From Occallatibacter sp. (GTDB lineage Bacteria; Acidobacteriota; Terriglobia; Terriglobales; Acidobacteriaceae): a DNA stretch of 33,614 bases. Within the stretch, counting starts at the first letter, position 1. Each line of letters starts with the position of its first letter. Shown here in pieces: positions 1 to 7,624 of this stretch. The stretch lies in the NCBI GenBank assembly GCA_031296165.1, contig JARLGF010000157.1, positions 1-33,614 of the forward strand, in the 5' to 3' direction. The position numbers and the translations under genes are program-made. The notes beneath the pieces are model-generated. The model had not been told where the DNA came from, did no database searches, and worked only from the letters and a program-made list of their open reading frames with translations.

Positions 1-7
1 AGGAAGA

Positions 8-640
8 ATGGCAATGACCTGGACCAGCGCTTTTGGCCGCGCCTGCGGCTGGCTTCTCGACCACATTGTGCATGGCCTGGCGCTTACCCGCATCTCTCCC
101 AACGCACTCACGTTCATCGGCCTGGTGATCAACATCGCGGCCGCGTTTCTGTTTGGCCACGCGAACGCCACCAACGCAGGGCGCATGTTTTTCTATGCGG
201 GGCTGGTGATCTTCGGGGCCGGGCTGTTCGACATGGTGGACGGGCGGGTGGCGCGGCGCAATAACCAGGTGACGGTCTTCGGCTCTTTTTTCGATTCGGT
301 GATCGACCGCTACTCCGACGTGGTGCTGTTTTTCGGGCTGCTGGTGTATTACGGCAGGATCAACCGCTTCCGCTACGTGGTGCTGGTGGCCTTTGTGATG
401 GTCACGTCGCTGATGGTGAGCTACACGCGCGCCCGGGCCGAAGCACTGATCGGGCAGTGCAAGGTGGGCTTCATGGAGCGGCCGGAACGGATTGTGCTGA
501 TCCTGCTGGGCGCGCTGTTCAACCACTGGGGCGTGATGGCGCCGGTGCTGTGGGTGCTGGCTGTGCTTTCCACCATCACAGTGGCACACCGGATTACGTA
601 TACCTACTCGAAAACCAAGCACCTGGCTCCGATCGGCTGA
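8..640 (+). CDS. CDP-alcohol phosphatidyltransferase family protein
   Basis: Integral-membrane enzyme expected to transfer a phospho-alcohol head group from a CDP-linked lipid (phosphatidyl-glycerol, -inositol or -serine type chemistry). The complete family signature D-x2-DG-x2-AR-x8-G-x3-D-x3-D is visible at residues 75-100 (DMVDGRVARR, then G92, D96 and D100), so the metal-binding aspartates are intact. Hydrophobic stretches flank it (about 34-50, 62-76, 104-135 and 160-190), and the 210-residue length is normal. AGGA lies just ahead of the ATG, but the window begins only 7 bases upstream, so a longer N-terminus cannot be excluded. The alcohol substrate cannot be read from the sequence. A glycerophosphodiester phosphodiesterase follows on the same strand, which fits a lipid-metabolism context. 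Confidence 0.9.
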   Translation: MAMTWTSAFGRACGWLLDHIVHGLALTRISPNALTFIGLVINIAAAFLFGHANATNAGRMFFYAGLVIFGAGLFDMVDGRVARRNNQVTVFGSFFDSVIDRYSDVVLFFGLLVYYGRINRFRYVVLVAFVMVTSLMVSYTRARAEALIGQCKVGFMERPERIVLILLGALFNHWGVMAPVLWVLAVLSTITVAHRITYTYSKTKHLAPIG

Positions 641-724
641 GTGGCCCCGTTAACGAGCGGCTGGTAAGATGACTTGGTTTGGGGTCGGCTGACCCGTACG
701 ATATTCCCTTCTGGAGCACATTTT

Positions 725-1501
725 ATGAATTCTTTTCCGGCAGTGGCCGCTCTGTTGGCTGCGATGACTCTTTTGCCTGCGGCACGGCCGCAGAAGGGGC
801 CGATCTACGCAATCGCGCATCGCGGCGAACATATCCATCATGCGGAGAACAGCGTTGCGGCGATCGAGTCCGCGGCGGCGGCCGGGGCCGATTATGCCGA
901 GCTGGATGTGCGGACGACGAAGGACGGCAAGCTGGTTCTGATGCACGACAAGACAGTGGACCGGACGACGGATGGCCATGGCGCGGTGAAAGACATGACG
1001 GCGGAGGAGATTGCTCATCTGGCGTTCAAGGGCTATGGGGGCTCGGTGCCGACGTTCGACGAGGCGCTGGACGCGGCGAAGGGGAAGATTCGGATTTACC
1101 TGGACTGGAAGGACGCTACGCCGGAGGCGATTTTTCAGAAACTGAAAGATCACGGAATGCTTGAGCATGTGGTGGTGTATGGGGATCGCGACGAGCTGCA
1201 TCGGCTGCAGAAGCTGGCACCGGGGATTCGTGTGATGCCGGAGGCGGGGACGCTGCCGGACCTGCAGATGAGCCAGGCCGAACTCAAGCCCACGGTGGTG
1301 GCATTCGGGGAGGACGACTTCAAGCCGGAGATCGTGGCGCAGGCGCTCAAAGAGAACGAAGAGATTTTTGTGGACCGGCTATGGGCCCAGGACACGCCGG
1401 AGTTGTGGCAGGATGTGATCGACCGGGGGGCGCGCGGGATTCAGACGAATCATCCGGCGGAGCTGGTGGAGTTTCTTCGGGAGAAGCATTTGCATCCGTA
1501 G
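725..1501 (+). CDS. Secreted glycerophosphodiester phosphodiesterase
   Basis: GDPD-family hydrolase that would cleave glycerophosphodiesters to glycerol-3-phosphate and an alcohol, probably in the periplasm. After a signal-peptide-like segment (MNSFPAVAALLAAMTLLPAA), the TIM-barrel motifs appear in order: HRG at 32-34, EN at 41-42, E-L-D at 59-61 and MHD at 73-75. These are the usual metal and catalytic residues. The ORF track begins at an upstream TTG. I prefer the ATG at 725 because GGAG sits 8 nt ahead of it and it places the signal peptide at the N-terminus. The product is 258 residues, normal for bacterial GDPDs. It lies 84 nt behind the phosphatidyltransferase gene and converges on the thioredoxin-like gene. 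Confidence 0.9.
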   Translation: MNSFPAVAALLAAMTLLPAARPQKGPIYAIAHRGEHIHHAENSVAAIESAAAAGADYAELDVRTTKDGKLVLMHDKTVDRTTDGHGAVKDMTAEEIAHLAFKGYGGSVPTFDEALDAAKGKIRIYLDWKDATPEAIFQKLKDHGMLEHVVVYGDRDELHRLQKLAPGIRVMPEAGTLPDLQMSQAELKPTVVAFGEDDFKPEIVAQALKENEEIFVDRLWAQDTPELWQDVIDRGARGIQTNHPAELVEFLREKHLHP

Positions 1502-1520
1502 CCGGCGGGGCTGGAAACAG

Positions 1521-1636
1521 ATTCCCTGACGGGAATGACGGATAAGGCATTTTCAAAAACGGTATAGAAGCAACCGCAGATTCTTCGCTTACCACCCCCA
1601 AACTGAAGAACGTTTGGGGCCCCGTGCGCTCAGAAT
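1521..1636. repeat. Intergenic imperfect palindromes between convergent genes
   Basis: The gap between two convergent genes holds two dyads. One is ATTCCC-tgac-GGGAAT (1521-1536). The other is an 8-bp perfect inverted repeat CCCCAAAC/GTTTGGGG (1596-1603 with 1612-1619) nested inside ATTCT...AGAAT (1580-1584, 1632-1636). There is no T-run, so it is not a standard intrinsic terminator. Both units share the outline 'AGATTC...GAATGAC', which suggests two members of one dispersed palindromic repeat family. Confidence 0.5.
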
Positions 1637-1675
1637 GACAGCCAGTTTTGTGTTGCGTAATTCAGACTCAGGACA

Positions 1676-2173
1676 CTAGCAGTTGACGACTACGGTGGAG
1701 CAGCCTGTGGTGGCGGGGCGCCATTGGACGAGGAAACTGGTTACGGACGAGGACTCCATGCGGCGCATGGCCTCAAACTCTCCGCCCTTCTGGCTGTAAA
1801 GCAATTTGCCGCTTTCACTGAGGACGGCGAGGGCGGGGACGCCTTTTTCAAGCGGGATTCCGTAGCGTTTGGCGATGTCCTGATTGGCATCGATATGCCC
1901 AATGTTGACATGGACCAGGACGAAGTTGGACTCAAGAATAGGGCGGTTCGCCGCGTTGTGGAAGTAGAGGTCGAGCACCTGGCAGTCGCCGCACCAGTTG
2001 CCGCCAAAATCGAGCAGGATGCGCTTGTGGGTGTGGGCGGCGGTTTTAAGGGCGGCGGCCAGGTCGGCATGGGCCTGCTCGGGAGCGGGATAGATGTCGC
2101 GTCCGGCGGAACTGGCTGTGCCTGTGGCCACGGCCAGCAATACGGCAAGGGCAAGGAGTTTGACGGTTTTCAA
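1676..2173 (-). CDS. Periplasmic thioredoxin-like protein
   Basis: Sec-exported thioredoxin-fold protein, probably a periplasmic thiol reductase or oxidoreductase. Residues 1-23 form a signal peptide (MKTVKLLALAVLLAVATGTASSA). The active site is W-CGDC at 60-64, and the cis-proline loop follows in KGVPALAVL. The spacing is typical of the thioredoxin_7/DUF255-like group that carries an insertion between the active-site helix and the cis-Pro strand. The 165-residue length fits. The C-terminus adds two more cysteines (TTGCSTVVVNC), which is unusual and could provide an extra redox pair. It is transcribed alone, convergent with the GDPD gene. Its partner is unknown. Confidence 0.85.
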   Translation of the reverse strand: MKTVKLLALAVLLAVATGTASSAGRDIYPAPEQAHADLAAALKTAAHTHKRILLDFGGNWCGDCQVLDLYFHNAANRPILESNFVLVHVNIGHIDANQDIAKRYGIPLEKGVPALAVLSESGKLLYSQKGGEFEAMRRMESSSVTSFLVQWRPATTGCSTVVVNC

Positions 2174-2287
2174 GTGGGGAATCCTCCAACGTCTACTTCA
2201 AGTCTGCCACAGGCGCGCAGGACAATACCAATCGCCATACCAATCCATGGCGCCTGCTATCGGGCCTGAGCATGTACTCTGTGAGTT

Positions 2288-2728
2288 GTGACCAATGAAC
2301 TGCGCAAACGGCTGGAGTCGGCGGCTTACCCGGATCTGGGAGCCATGATGGAGGGGTATGCGCGGGCCGCGGCGGATGTGGGCAAGAGCGAATTCGGTCA
2401 GAAGCTGGACTTTACGTCTGAATCCATCGAGGGGCTGGACGAGATTCTGGTTCTGGTGGGGGAGAGCCCGGAGCTGGACCTGGATTTCGAGGTGCGGCTG
2501 TGGGGCAGCTACCTGGGCGAGGTGCTGCGGCGGCGCTATGCAGGAAGCTGGGAGATGACGCAATACCCCGGCGGGGTGGCGGCGGTTCCGTCGGTGGATG
2601 TGCGCGGGTCGCGGCTGTTTCCTCTGATGAAGGTGTATCGCCGCCTGACGGTGGGCCAAGAGGAGGATCTGCGCGCCTTTTACGCCATGGTGACGGAACG
2701 GCTGGGCAAGCCGGCGCAAGTGAATTGA
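2288..2728 (+). CDS. Conserved-looking hypothetical protein
   Basis: A soluble acidic protein of 146 residues, with no signal peptide or membrane segment. It starts with GTG. The central part (LDLDFEVRLWGSYLGEVLRRRYAGSW) and the ending (YRRLTVGQEEDLRAFYAMV) look like an alpha/beta domain of the DUF3806-like kind, in which a 'G..lGe.l....g..W' core recurs. I am not confident of that assignment. Codon use (GTG/CTG-rich) matches the neighbours, so it is probably a real gene. It lies 130 nt ahead of tatA on the same strand and may share a transcript with it. No function can be assigned. Confidence 0.65.
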   Translation: MTNELRKRLESAAYPDLGAMMEGYARAAADVGKSEFGQKLDFTSESIEGLDEILVLVGESPELDLDFEVRLWGSYLGEVLRRRYAGSWEMTQYPGGVAAVPSVDVRGSRLFPLMKVYRRLTVGQEEDLRAFYAMVTERLGKPAQVN

Positions 2729-2858
2729 CGTTTTCCTTTGGAGACGCCCTGGCATACGGCGCGATAGTGAGGGCAGTACTGCGCGGGAACGCGGCTTTGT
2801 GCGACAATAATCACGGATAGAGCGTGCCGTCTAAGAGCGGTGCGTGGAGGATAAGACA

Positions 2859-3095
2859 ATGGGCGATCTATTGCAGCCGTGGCACCTGGTCGTGCTGGGC
2901 GTAGTGGCGTTCCTGCTGTTCGGCGCCAAGCGGCTGCCGGAACTGGGCAAGGGACTGGGCGAAGGACTGAAGGGATTCAAGGAAGGCATACGGGGCATCT
3001 CCGATCCCCCGGCACCGGCCCCTCCAGTGCAGCAGAGCGTGGCTCCCGCGCCGCCGCCTGCACCACCTGCGGCGCCGGTGGAGCCCAAGGCGTAA
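2859..3095 (+). CDS. tatA: Sec-independent protein translocase subunit TatA/TatE
   Basis: TatA forms the protein-conducting element of the twin-arginine pathway for folded proteins. The 78-residue protein has the family layout: a short N-terminus, one transmembrane helix (LVVLGVVAFLLFG), the FG hinge with AKRLPELGKGLGEGLKGFKEG as the amphipathic helix, and a Pro/Ala-rich disordered tail. The ORF track starts at an upstream GTG. The ATG at 2859 is better because GGAGG lies 8 nt ahead and it gives the canonical short N-terminus. No tatB or tatC is in the window. A putative Tat substrate (the DUF1680 glycosidase at 23.6-25.7 kb) is present. A terminator-type hairpin follows at 3189. Confidence 0.93.
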   Translation: MGDLLQPWHLVVLGVVAFLLFGAKRLPELGKGLGEGLKGFKEGIRGISDPPAPAPPVQQSVAPAPPPAPPAAPVEPKA

Positions 3096-3188
3096 AAATA
3101 CAGCGCGCACCGCGAGGCACCGGGCCGGGGTTTCAACCCCGATCTGTTGTGGAGCTGAAGCCGCGCGAACCGATCAATGAAGATATGC

Positions 3189-3218
3189 AAAGGCCTGTGC
3201 AGAGATGCGCAGGCCTTT
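3189..3218. terminator. Hairpin between convergent tatA and EamA gene
   Basis: A 12-bp stem (AAAGGCCTGTGC with GCGCAGGCCTTT, one G-T pair) closes a 6-nt loop. It sits between convergent genes. The A/T ends of the stem give a short U-tract in either direction, so it could serve both strands. Confidence 0.7.
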
Positions 3219-3238
3219 CTGCGTGTGGTGGAGCGCTG

Positions 3239-4084
3239 CTAGATGCTGAGCAGCATGACGGCGGAGAGGGCCAGGACCATGCCGGCTACCTGGCGGCGGG
3301 TGGGTCGCTCACGGAGGACGAAGGCGGCCAGCAGGATGGTTCCGGCGGGATAGAGCGAGCAGACCACGGCGGCTACGTCGAGGCGGCCAACCTGGGTGGC
3401 GCGGAGATAAAAGAGACTGCCCACGGTGTCGAGCGATCCGGCGAGGATGCCGGTGAACCAGAAGCCGCGCCAAGGCGCTTTGGGCGGCATGACGAGGAGA
3501 AGCAGAATCATGGCCAAAGCGCCGGCGGCGCGGGCGAAGGTCATGGTCCAGAGGACGCCTCCTACGCTGGCGAATTTGAACAGGACCAACTGCGAGCCGA
3601 AGCCGATGCCGGCCAGGGCGCCGAGCAGGAGGGCCATGGGCGGTGTGGCGGCAGCTTTGTTTGCGGGGGTGCAGGTGATAAACCAGATGGCGATGAGGCC
3701 GAGCGCCAGACCAGCCGCGGTGAGGGGCGTCGGCAGGCCGTCGTGGACGAGAGAAAAGAGGACGGGCACCAGGGCGGTGAGCAGGCCGGTGAGGGCCGCG
3801 GTGAGTCCCATGGCTCCCATGGCCAGGGCGCGATAAAAGACAGCCAGGCCGAGCGAGCCCTCAAAGCCGCCCAGGGCGGCATAGAGAAGGTAGTGAGAGC
3901 CGGGCAAGGCGAGCCGCATTCCCTGGCAGAGGGCGAGGAGCACGAGCAGGGAGAAGATGTGTCCGGAAGCGACCACGAGCATGGCGGGAGCGCGGCGCGC
4001 GCCGATGCCGCCGACGAAGTCGGACCCGCCCCAAGTGGCGGCCGACACGAGTCCAAGTCCGGCCGCTGCGGCTGACGAACTCAC
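3239..4084 (-). CDS. EamA/DMT-family transporter
   Basis: Ten-helix inner-membrane transporter of the drug/metabolite transporter superfamily, made of two repeated EamA halves (about residues 5-135 and 150-281). Hydrophobic helices fill the sequence, and the second half ends with the typical LYPAGTILLAAFVLRERPTRRQ...G..L...AV pattern. Such proteins export or import small metabolites; the substrate cannot be read. The gene starts 3 nt after the stop codon of the VWFA gene on the same strand, so the two are almost certainly co-transcribed, though no functional link is obvious. The 281-residue length is normal. It ends facing tatA. Confidence 0.88.
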   Translation of the reverse strand: MSSSAAAAGLGLVSAATWGGSDFVGGIGARRAPAMLVVASGHIFSLLVLLALCQGMRLALPGSHYLLYAALGGFEGSLGLAVFYRALAMGAMGLTAALTGLLTALVPVLFSLVHDGLPTPLTAAGLALGLIAIWFITCTPANKAAATPPMALLLGALAGIGFGSQLVLFKFASVGGVLWTMTFARAAGALAMILLLLVMPPKAPWRGFWFTGILAGSLDTVGSLFYLRATQVGRLDVAAVVCSLYPAGTILLAAFVLRERPTRRQVAGMVLALSAVMLLSI

Positions 4085-4087
4085 AGG

Positions 4088-5395
4088 CTAGCGACGGTCC
4101 TGTGCGGAGGGGTAATAGCCGGCCTTGGCTTTTACGTCCATGCCGGGCCGGTTGACGCGCACATCGATGGAGCGGTACTTGCCGTCATAGATGGATTCGT
4201 GGCTGAGGTAGCCGAGCGTGTACTGGGTGCGGGCTTCCTCGGCGATCTTGGCGTAGCTTTTCTCAATGCCGTTCATGCTGCGTTCGGAGTCGAAGTCGCC
4301 GCCGGTGGCCGCAGTGTACTTGTAGAGGATGTTGTCATACATGGTAAAGGGGAGATGGATGCGGCTGATATAGCCCTCGCCCCAGTTGGCGGAGGTGCCT
4401 ACGCCGGTGGCAAAAACCGCAATCTTGTTGGTCTGGAGATAGCGAATGACCTCGCGGAGTGAGGCCTTGCTGCCGTGCTCCTTGCCGTCGGAGACGACAT
4501 AGACAATGCGGCGTCGTTCCTTGGGGCGAGTGGAGAGCTCCTTGGCGGCGGCGAGGATGGCGTCGTTGAGGGTGTGAATTTCCTTGGGGATGGTGATGAA
4601 AGTGCCACCACCGGCCGAGCCTCCGGGCTGTAGGTTGGGATCGACGCAGGCGCCGTTCTGGCGGATGCTGCAACCGGCCAGAGGTCCGCTGTTGATGGGG
4701 ACGAGCATGTCAGAGCCGGTGGCCTTGGTGAGGGCCAGCACGGCGGGCAACCGGCTGCTTTGCGCGCCGGTAAAGGCGGTCCGCTCCTGCGCGCCGTTGT
4801 TGTAAGTAAAGACAGCAACTTCGTCATAGGGAGTGAGCGCGCCCTGGATGGCGTCGAGGGAGTCGTTGACCTTGGCCATGACGTCGGAGGTCAGGCTCTG
4901 GTCAATGACAAAGGCGACGGAAAGCGGGGCCGGATCGACGGAGAACAGTTGCAGCGGAACGCGGGTGTTGTTCTCGTAGACCTGGAAATCGCGGAAGGTG
5001 AGACCGGCGACGAGATTTCCTTTAGAGTCCTTGACGGTAACCGGGACTTCAACAAAGTTGACATTGAGGACGAAGCGCGGGAGGGCATCGAAGCCTTCAG
5101 GGGGAGCAGTCTGGACCGTATCCACGACGGGCGCGGCAGGCGGCTGGCTGGGGGCCGCAGGCGGTTGCTGCTGGACCGGAGAAGCAGACGACGAGGTGGG
5201 ATTTGCAGGCGTTTCCTCAGAACCCTTGCCAGGCGTAATGGCGGAGCCGTTTACGCCGGACAACTGCGGAGGCGCCTGAGGCGTGGGTGCATCGGGAACG
5301 GTGGATTGCTGATTTTGGGCCAGAACCACCGGGTTCAGAATCGTGCTCGAACTGATGAGCGCGGCCAACGCGATTGCCGTCAAACCAAACTTCAC
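4088..5395 (-). CDS. Secreted VWFA-domain protein (acidobacterial type)
   Basis: Exported 435-residue protein of the VWFA-related family that is strongly expanded in Acidobacteriota. A signal peptide (1-26, ending VVLAQ) precedes a Pro/Gln/Ser-rich disordered region (about 30-100). Then comes a beta-strand lead-in (FVLNVNFVEVPVTVKDSKGNLVAGL) and the VWA domain. The metal-site motif is D165-Q-S-L-T, a conservative DxSxT version of DxSxS. The end carries YTLGYLSHESIYDGKYRSIDVRVNRPGM, the conserved family tail. The molecular role is unknown; adhesion or envelope protein-protein contact is usually inferred. It is transcribed away from a second family member at 5681, with heptamer repeats in between. 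Confidence 0.88.
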   Translation of the reverse strand: MKFGLTAIALAALISSSTILNPVVLAQNQQSTVPDAPTPQAPPQLSGVNGSAITPGKGSEETPANPTSSSASPVQQQPPAAPSQPPAAPVVDTVQTAPPEGFDALPRFVLNVNFVEVPVTVKDSKGNLVAGLTFRDFQVYENNTRVPLQLFSVDPAPLSVAFVIDQSLTSDVMAKVNDSLDAIQGALTPYDEVAVFTYNNGAQERTAFTGAQSSRLPAVLALTKATGSDMLVPINSGPLAGCSIRQNGACVDPNLQPGGSAGGGTFITIPKEIHTLNDAILAAAKELSTRPKERRRIVYVVSDGKEHGSKASLREVIRYLQTNKIAVFATGVGTSANWGEGYISRIHLPFTMYDNILYKYTAATGGDFDSERSMNGIEKSYAKIAEEARTQYTLGYLSHESIYDGKYRSIDVRVNRPGMDVKAKAGYYPSAQDRR

Positions 5396-5405
5396 AGGTA
5401 TTCTC

Positions 5406-5550
5406 CAGTGGTCAGTGGTCAGTGGTCAGTAAAGAACGATCCCCGATCGCTGCTGAATGCACTGCTTTCACTGGCCGGTTGTCAGCGGCAACGGATAACC
5501 GACATGCGGCATCCGGCAACTGAAAACCGACCACTGGCGGCTGAGAATTG
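5406..5550. repeat. Heptamer-phased CAGTNNN repeat, inverted pair
   Basis: Three and a half exact CAGTGGT heptamers start at 5406. About 85 nt later the opposite strand carries a degenerate heptamer run (read on the minus strand as CAGCCGC, CAGTGGT, CGGTTTT, CAGTTGC, about 5515-5548). The pair occupies the gap between the two divergent VWFA genes. The remaining bases of this 285-nt gap show no gene, and I cannot place promoters confidently. Confidence 0.7.
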
Positions 5551-5680
5551 ACAAAACCCAGCCAGCAGGGCTCCATCCGTCAGAGTATCAGACGCGCCAG
5601 AGCTTTGCAGGTTGCGCGCCAGGCTGGAAGGAGTTCGGGTATGCTGTCTTCGTGGTAGGGACTCCGTCTAATTGACCAGA

Positions 5681-6712
5681 ATGCGTATTCGATCTGGAGT
5701 TGCCGCTTTCTTGCTGAGCCTGCCGGGGTTGTCTCTGGCGGGATGGGCACAGCTTGCTCCGTCGCCGGACGCGCCGCCGGTGAGTACGGCCCCGGCTCCG
5801 GCGCCCGAGGACGAATCGGCAACGACACTCAAACTGAATGTGAACCTGGTGGATGTGTTCTTTACGGTCAAGGACAAGAGCGGGAACCTGGTGCCGCATT
5901 TGACCAAGAACGATTGCACGGTTTCAGAAGACAAGACGCCGCAGACGCTGAAGAGCTTTGTGGCCGAGACCAACCAGCCGTTAACTCTGGGACTCATGCT
6001 GGACACGTCAGGCAGCCAGCAGCGGGTGTTGCCGCTGGAACAGCAGGCGGGCAGCGAGTTTCTGCAGCGCGTGCTGCGGCAAAAGGATGAGGCTTTCCTG
6101 ATTTCGTTCGACGTGAACGTGGACCTGCTGCAGGACTTTACGAATAGCGCGCGGCAGCTTTCGCGCGCGCTGAACAAGGCGGAGATCAACGCCGGCGTGA
6201 GCTTGGGTCCAGGGCCGGTTCCCACGCCCGGGGGGCCCCGCGGAACGGTGCTCTACGATGCGGTGATGCTGGCGTCAAACGACAAATTGAACCAGGAGAC
6301 GGGCCGCAAGGCCTTAATTCTGCTGACCGACGGCGAGGATCAGGGCAGCCGCGTGAAGATCTCCGAGGCGATTGCCGCGGCGCAGAAATCGAATGTGATC
6401 GTATACGTGATTCTGATTGCGGACCGGGGCTTTTACGGGGGATTCAGCTTTGGCTACAGCGGCTTCTCTGCCATGAAGCGGCTGAGCGCGGAAACCGGCG
6501 GACGGCTGATCGACGTGGGCAACAACGGGCCGAAGCTGGAGGCGGCATTCCAGCAGATTGAGGACGAGCTGCGGACCCAGTACGTGGCCAGCTATACGCC
6601 GAGCAACACCAAGCTGGACGGGAGCTTCAGACGGCTTGGCGTGGAGTGCAGCGGGGACGGGATGAAGGTGCAGGTACGCAAGGGCTACTTTGCGACGGCA
6701 CCTCAGGACTAA
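5681..6712 (+). CDS. Secreted VWFA-domain protein (acidobacterial type)
   Basis: Second member of the acidobacterial VWFA family, 343 residues. A signal peptide (1-24, LSLPGLSLAGWAQ) leads into a short Pro/Ala linker, then the same lead-in strand as its neighbour (LKLNVNLVDVFFTVKDKSGNLVPHL). The VWA metal-site motif D108-T-S-G-S is fully canonical here, with the later acidic site in LTDGED. The family tail (ELRTQYVASYTPSNTKLDGSFRRLGVEC) closes the protein. The track begins at a TTG three codons upstream; I prefer the ATG at 5681, although neither has a strong ribosome-binding site. It diverges from the 4088-5395 gene, and the two probably derive from a duplication. Confidence 0.87.
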   Translation: MRIRSGVAAFLLSLPGLSLAGWAQLAPSPDAPPVSTAPAPAPEDESATTLKLNVNLVDVFFTVKDKSGNLVPHLTKNDCTVSEDKTPQTLKSFVAETNQPLTLGLMLDTSGSQQRVLPLEQQAGSEFLQRVLRQKDEAFLISFDVNVDLLQDFTNSARQLSRALNKAEINAGVSLGPGPVPTPGGPRGTVLYDAVMLASNDKLNQETGRKALILLTDGEDQGSRVKISEAIAAAQKSNVIVYVILIADRGFYGGFSFGYSGFSAMKRLSAETGGRLIDVGNNGPKLEAAFQQIEDELRTQYVASYTPSNTKLDGSFRRLGVECSGDGMKVQVRKGYFATAPQD

Positions 6713-6722
6713 GGCGACAATT

Positions 6723-6777
6723 CAGTTTTCAGTTAACAGTTATCAGTTATTAGCAGCCAGCAAGGGCTTGTGGCTGC
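6723..6777. repeat. Heptamer run plus hairpin downstream of VWFA gene
   Basis: Four heptamers (CAGTTTT, CAGTTAA, CAGTTAT, CAGTTAT) run from 6723 to 6750. A hairpin GCAGCCA-g-CAAG/CTTG-TGGCTGC (6753-6777) follows directly. It has no T-run. The rest of the gap to 7001 contains no gene I can support. Confidence 0.65.
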
Positions 6778-7001
6778 GGGCAAGAAGAGCTGCCGCAGGT
6801 TACGGCAGGGGGTAGGGTTGTGCAAAAAAGCGTTTTGGGAGGGCAGACTGTCCAGATTTAGGACAGTCAGTTACCTAGAATTATCACATCGTAATCTGGC
6901 GCATAGGATGAGTCTTCTTTAATATCGGCACAGGTTGGAAAAACTTGAGGCTTTGCAGAAAAATAATTTTGGCCTCAGGAATTCGACCCCAGGAGCTTGC
7001 C

Positions 7002-7253
7002 ATGACGACCAAGTGTACAGTCAGCGAAGGTTTTGAGATCAGTCCCCGTTTTCGCCAGAGCGTGGAAGAGCGGATAACACGGTTGGAGCGGGACGCGGAA
7101 AGCGACGAGGCATTTGTGGCCACACTGGTAGACGGCGACCATATCCGGAGGCAGATGCGGCTGGTGGCCGTGCAACGGAGCGAGGCTCTGCGCATGAGAT
7201 TGTTTCTGGACCGTGCCATGACGCGGTTGCCGCGTCCGTTGATTGCGCTGTGA
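7002..7253 (+). CDS. Small protein resembling hibernation-promoting factor (HPF/RaiA)
   Basis: An 83-residue protein from the ATG at 7002, which has AGGAG 6 nt upstream; the track extends it to an unsupported upstream start. The early segment FEISPRFRQSVEERITRLER resembles the beta1-alpha1 region of HPF/YfiA proteins ('..vtpalr.yve.kl.kLer'). A strand (AFVATLVDGDHIRRQMRLVAV) and a second helix follow. HPF dimerises or silences ribosomes in stationary phase; if this is a homologue it is short and lacks the basic residues usual in the second half. I regard the coding call as fairly good and the family as tentative. A T-tailed terminator follows at 7358. Confidence 0.5.
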   Translation: MTTKCTVSEGFEISPRFRQSVEERITRLERDAESDEAFVATLVDGDHIRRQMRLVAVQRSEALRMRLFLDRAMTRLPRPLIAL

Positions 7254-7357
7254 TCGTTGCGCGGGCTGCGCAGCGAAGCCGCAACAAGCGACAGGCGCTG
7301 GTCATCCGCACAGCAAACCGCACGCTGAATCCGCAAAAAATCCAAATTAGCAAGAAC

Positions 7358-7396
7358 AAGAGCCGCAGCCTGTGACGATAAGGCGCGGCTCTTTTT
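7358..7396 (+). terminator. Rho-independent terminator after the HPF-like gene
   Basis: A 9-bp stem AAGAGCCGC/GCGGCTCTT, extended by an inner GCCT/AGGC after one bulged A, ends in a T-tract (TCTTTTT). It serves the plus strand. On the minus strand it lies just past the 3' end of tRNA-Cys and might also stop that transcript, though the U-run on that side is poor. Confidence 0.8.
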
Positions 7397-7413
7397 GCGT
7401 ACAGGGCAGAATT

Positions 7414-7489
7414 TGGAGCACCGGGCGGGTTTCGAACCCGCGAATACAGGTTTTGCAGACCTGCGCGTTAGCCACTTCGCCACCGGTGC
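7414..7489 (-). tRNA. tRNA-Cys (GCA)
   Basis: Read on the minus strand, this folds into a full cloverleaf. The acceptor stem is GCACCGG/CCGGTGC with discriminator U and an encoded CCA. The D-stem is GCG/CGC, the anticodon stem is CAGGT/ACCTG with loop CTGCAAA (anticodon GCA at plus-strand 7454-7456), and the T-stem is GCGGG/CCCGC with loop TTCGAAA. The U73 discriminator and GCA anticodon are the cysteine identity elements. No convincing promoter lies in the 76 nt between it and the terminator of the upstream Cys-rich leader ORF, which raises the possibility that it is read from the leader promoter. Confidence 0.96.
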
Positions 7490-7498
7490 TTGAAAAGG

Positions 7499-7565
7499 CA
7501 GTTGTCAGTCGTCAGTTGTCAGTGAGAGTCCGATTGCTGAGAACTGAACACTGTCGGCTGCAACT
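7499..7565. repeat. Heptamer-phased CAGTNNN repeat, inverted pair
   Basis: Four heptamers on the plus strand (CAGTTGT, CAGTCGT, CAGTTGT, CAGTGAG; 7499-7526) face a run in the opposite orientation (minus-strand CAGCCGA, CAGTGTT, CAGTTCT; about 7537-7560). The pair fills the space between tRNA-Cys and the attenuator-like terminator. Confidence 0.7.
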
Positions 7566-7598
7566 AAAAAACCCACCGCGCCTTGTGGCGGGTGGGTT
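7566..7598 (-). terminator. Intrinsic terminator/attenuator behind the Cys-rich leader
   Basis: On the minus strand an 8-bp stem AACCCACC/GGTGGGTT is extended by CGCC/GGCG around a TTGT loop, with one bulged base, and is followed by six uridines. It lies 26 nt past the stop codon of the Cys-rich ORF and 76 nt ahead of tRNA-Cys, the position expected of an attenuator. One arm (plus-strand CACCGCGC, 7574-7581) has an exact complement inside the leader ORF (GCGCGGTG, 7645-7652). Confidence 0.75.
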
Positions 7599-7624
7599 GA
7601 CTGGAGATTCTTTGCTTTCGGAAT

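Noticed and set aside
2879-4075. 398-codon plus-strand ORF.
   Set aside because: It is a shadow of tatA and the EamA transporter; Gly/Glu/Arg-rich with no domain.
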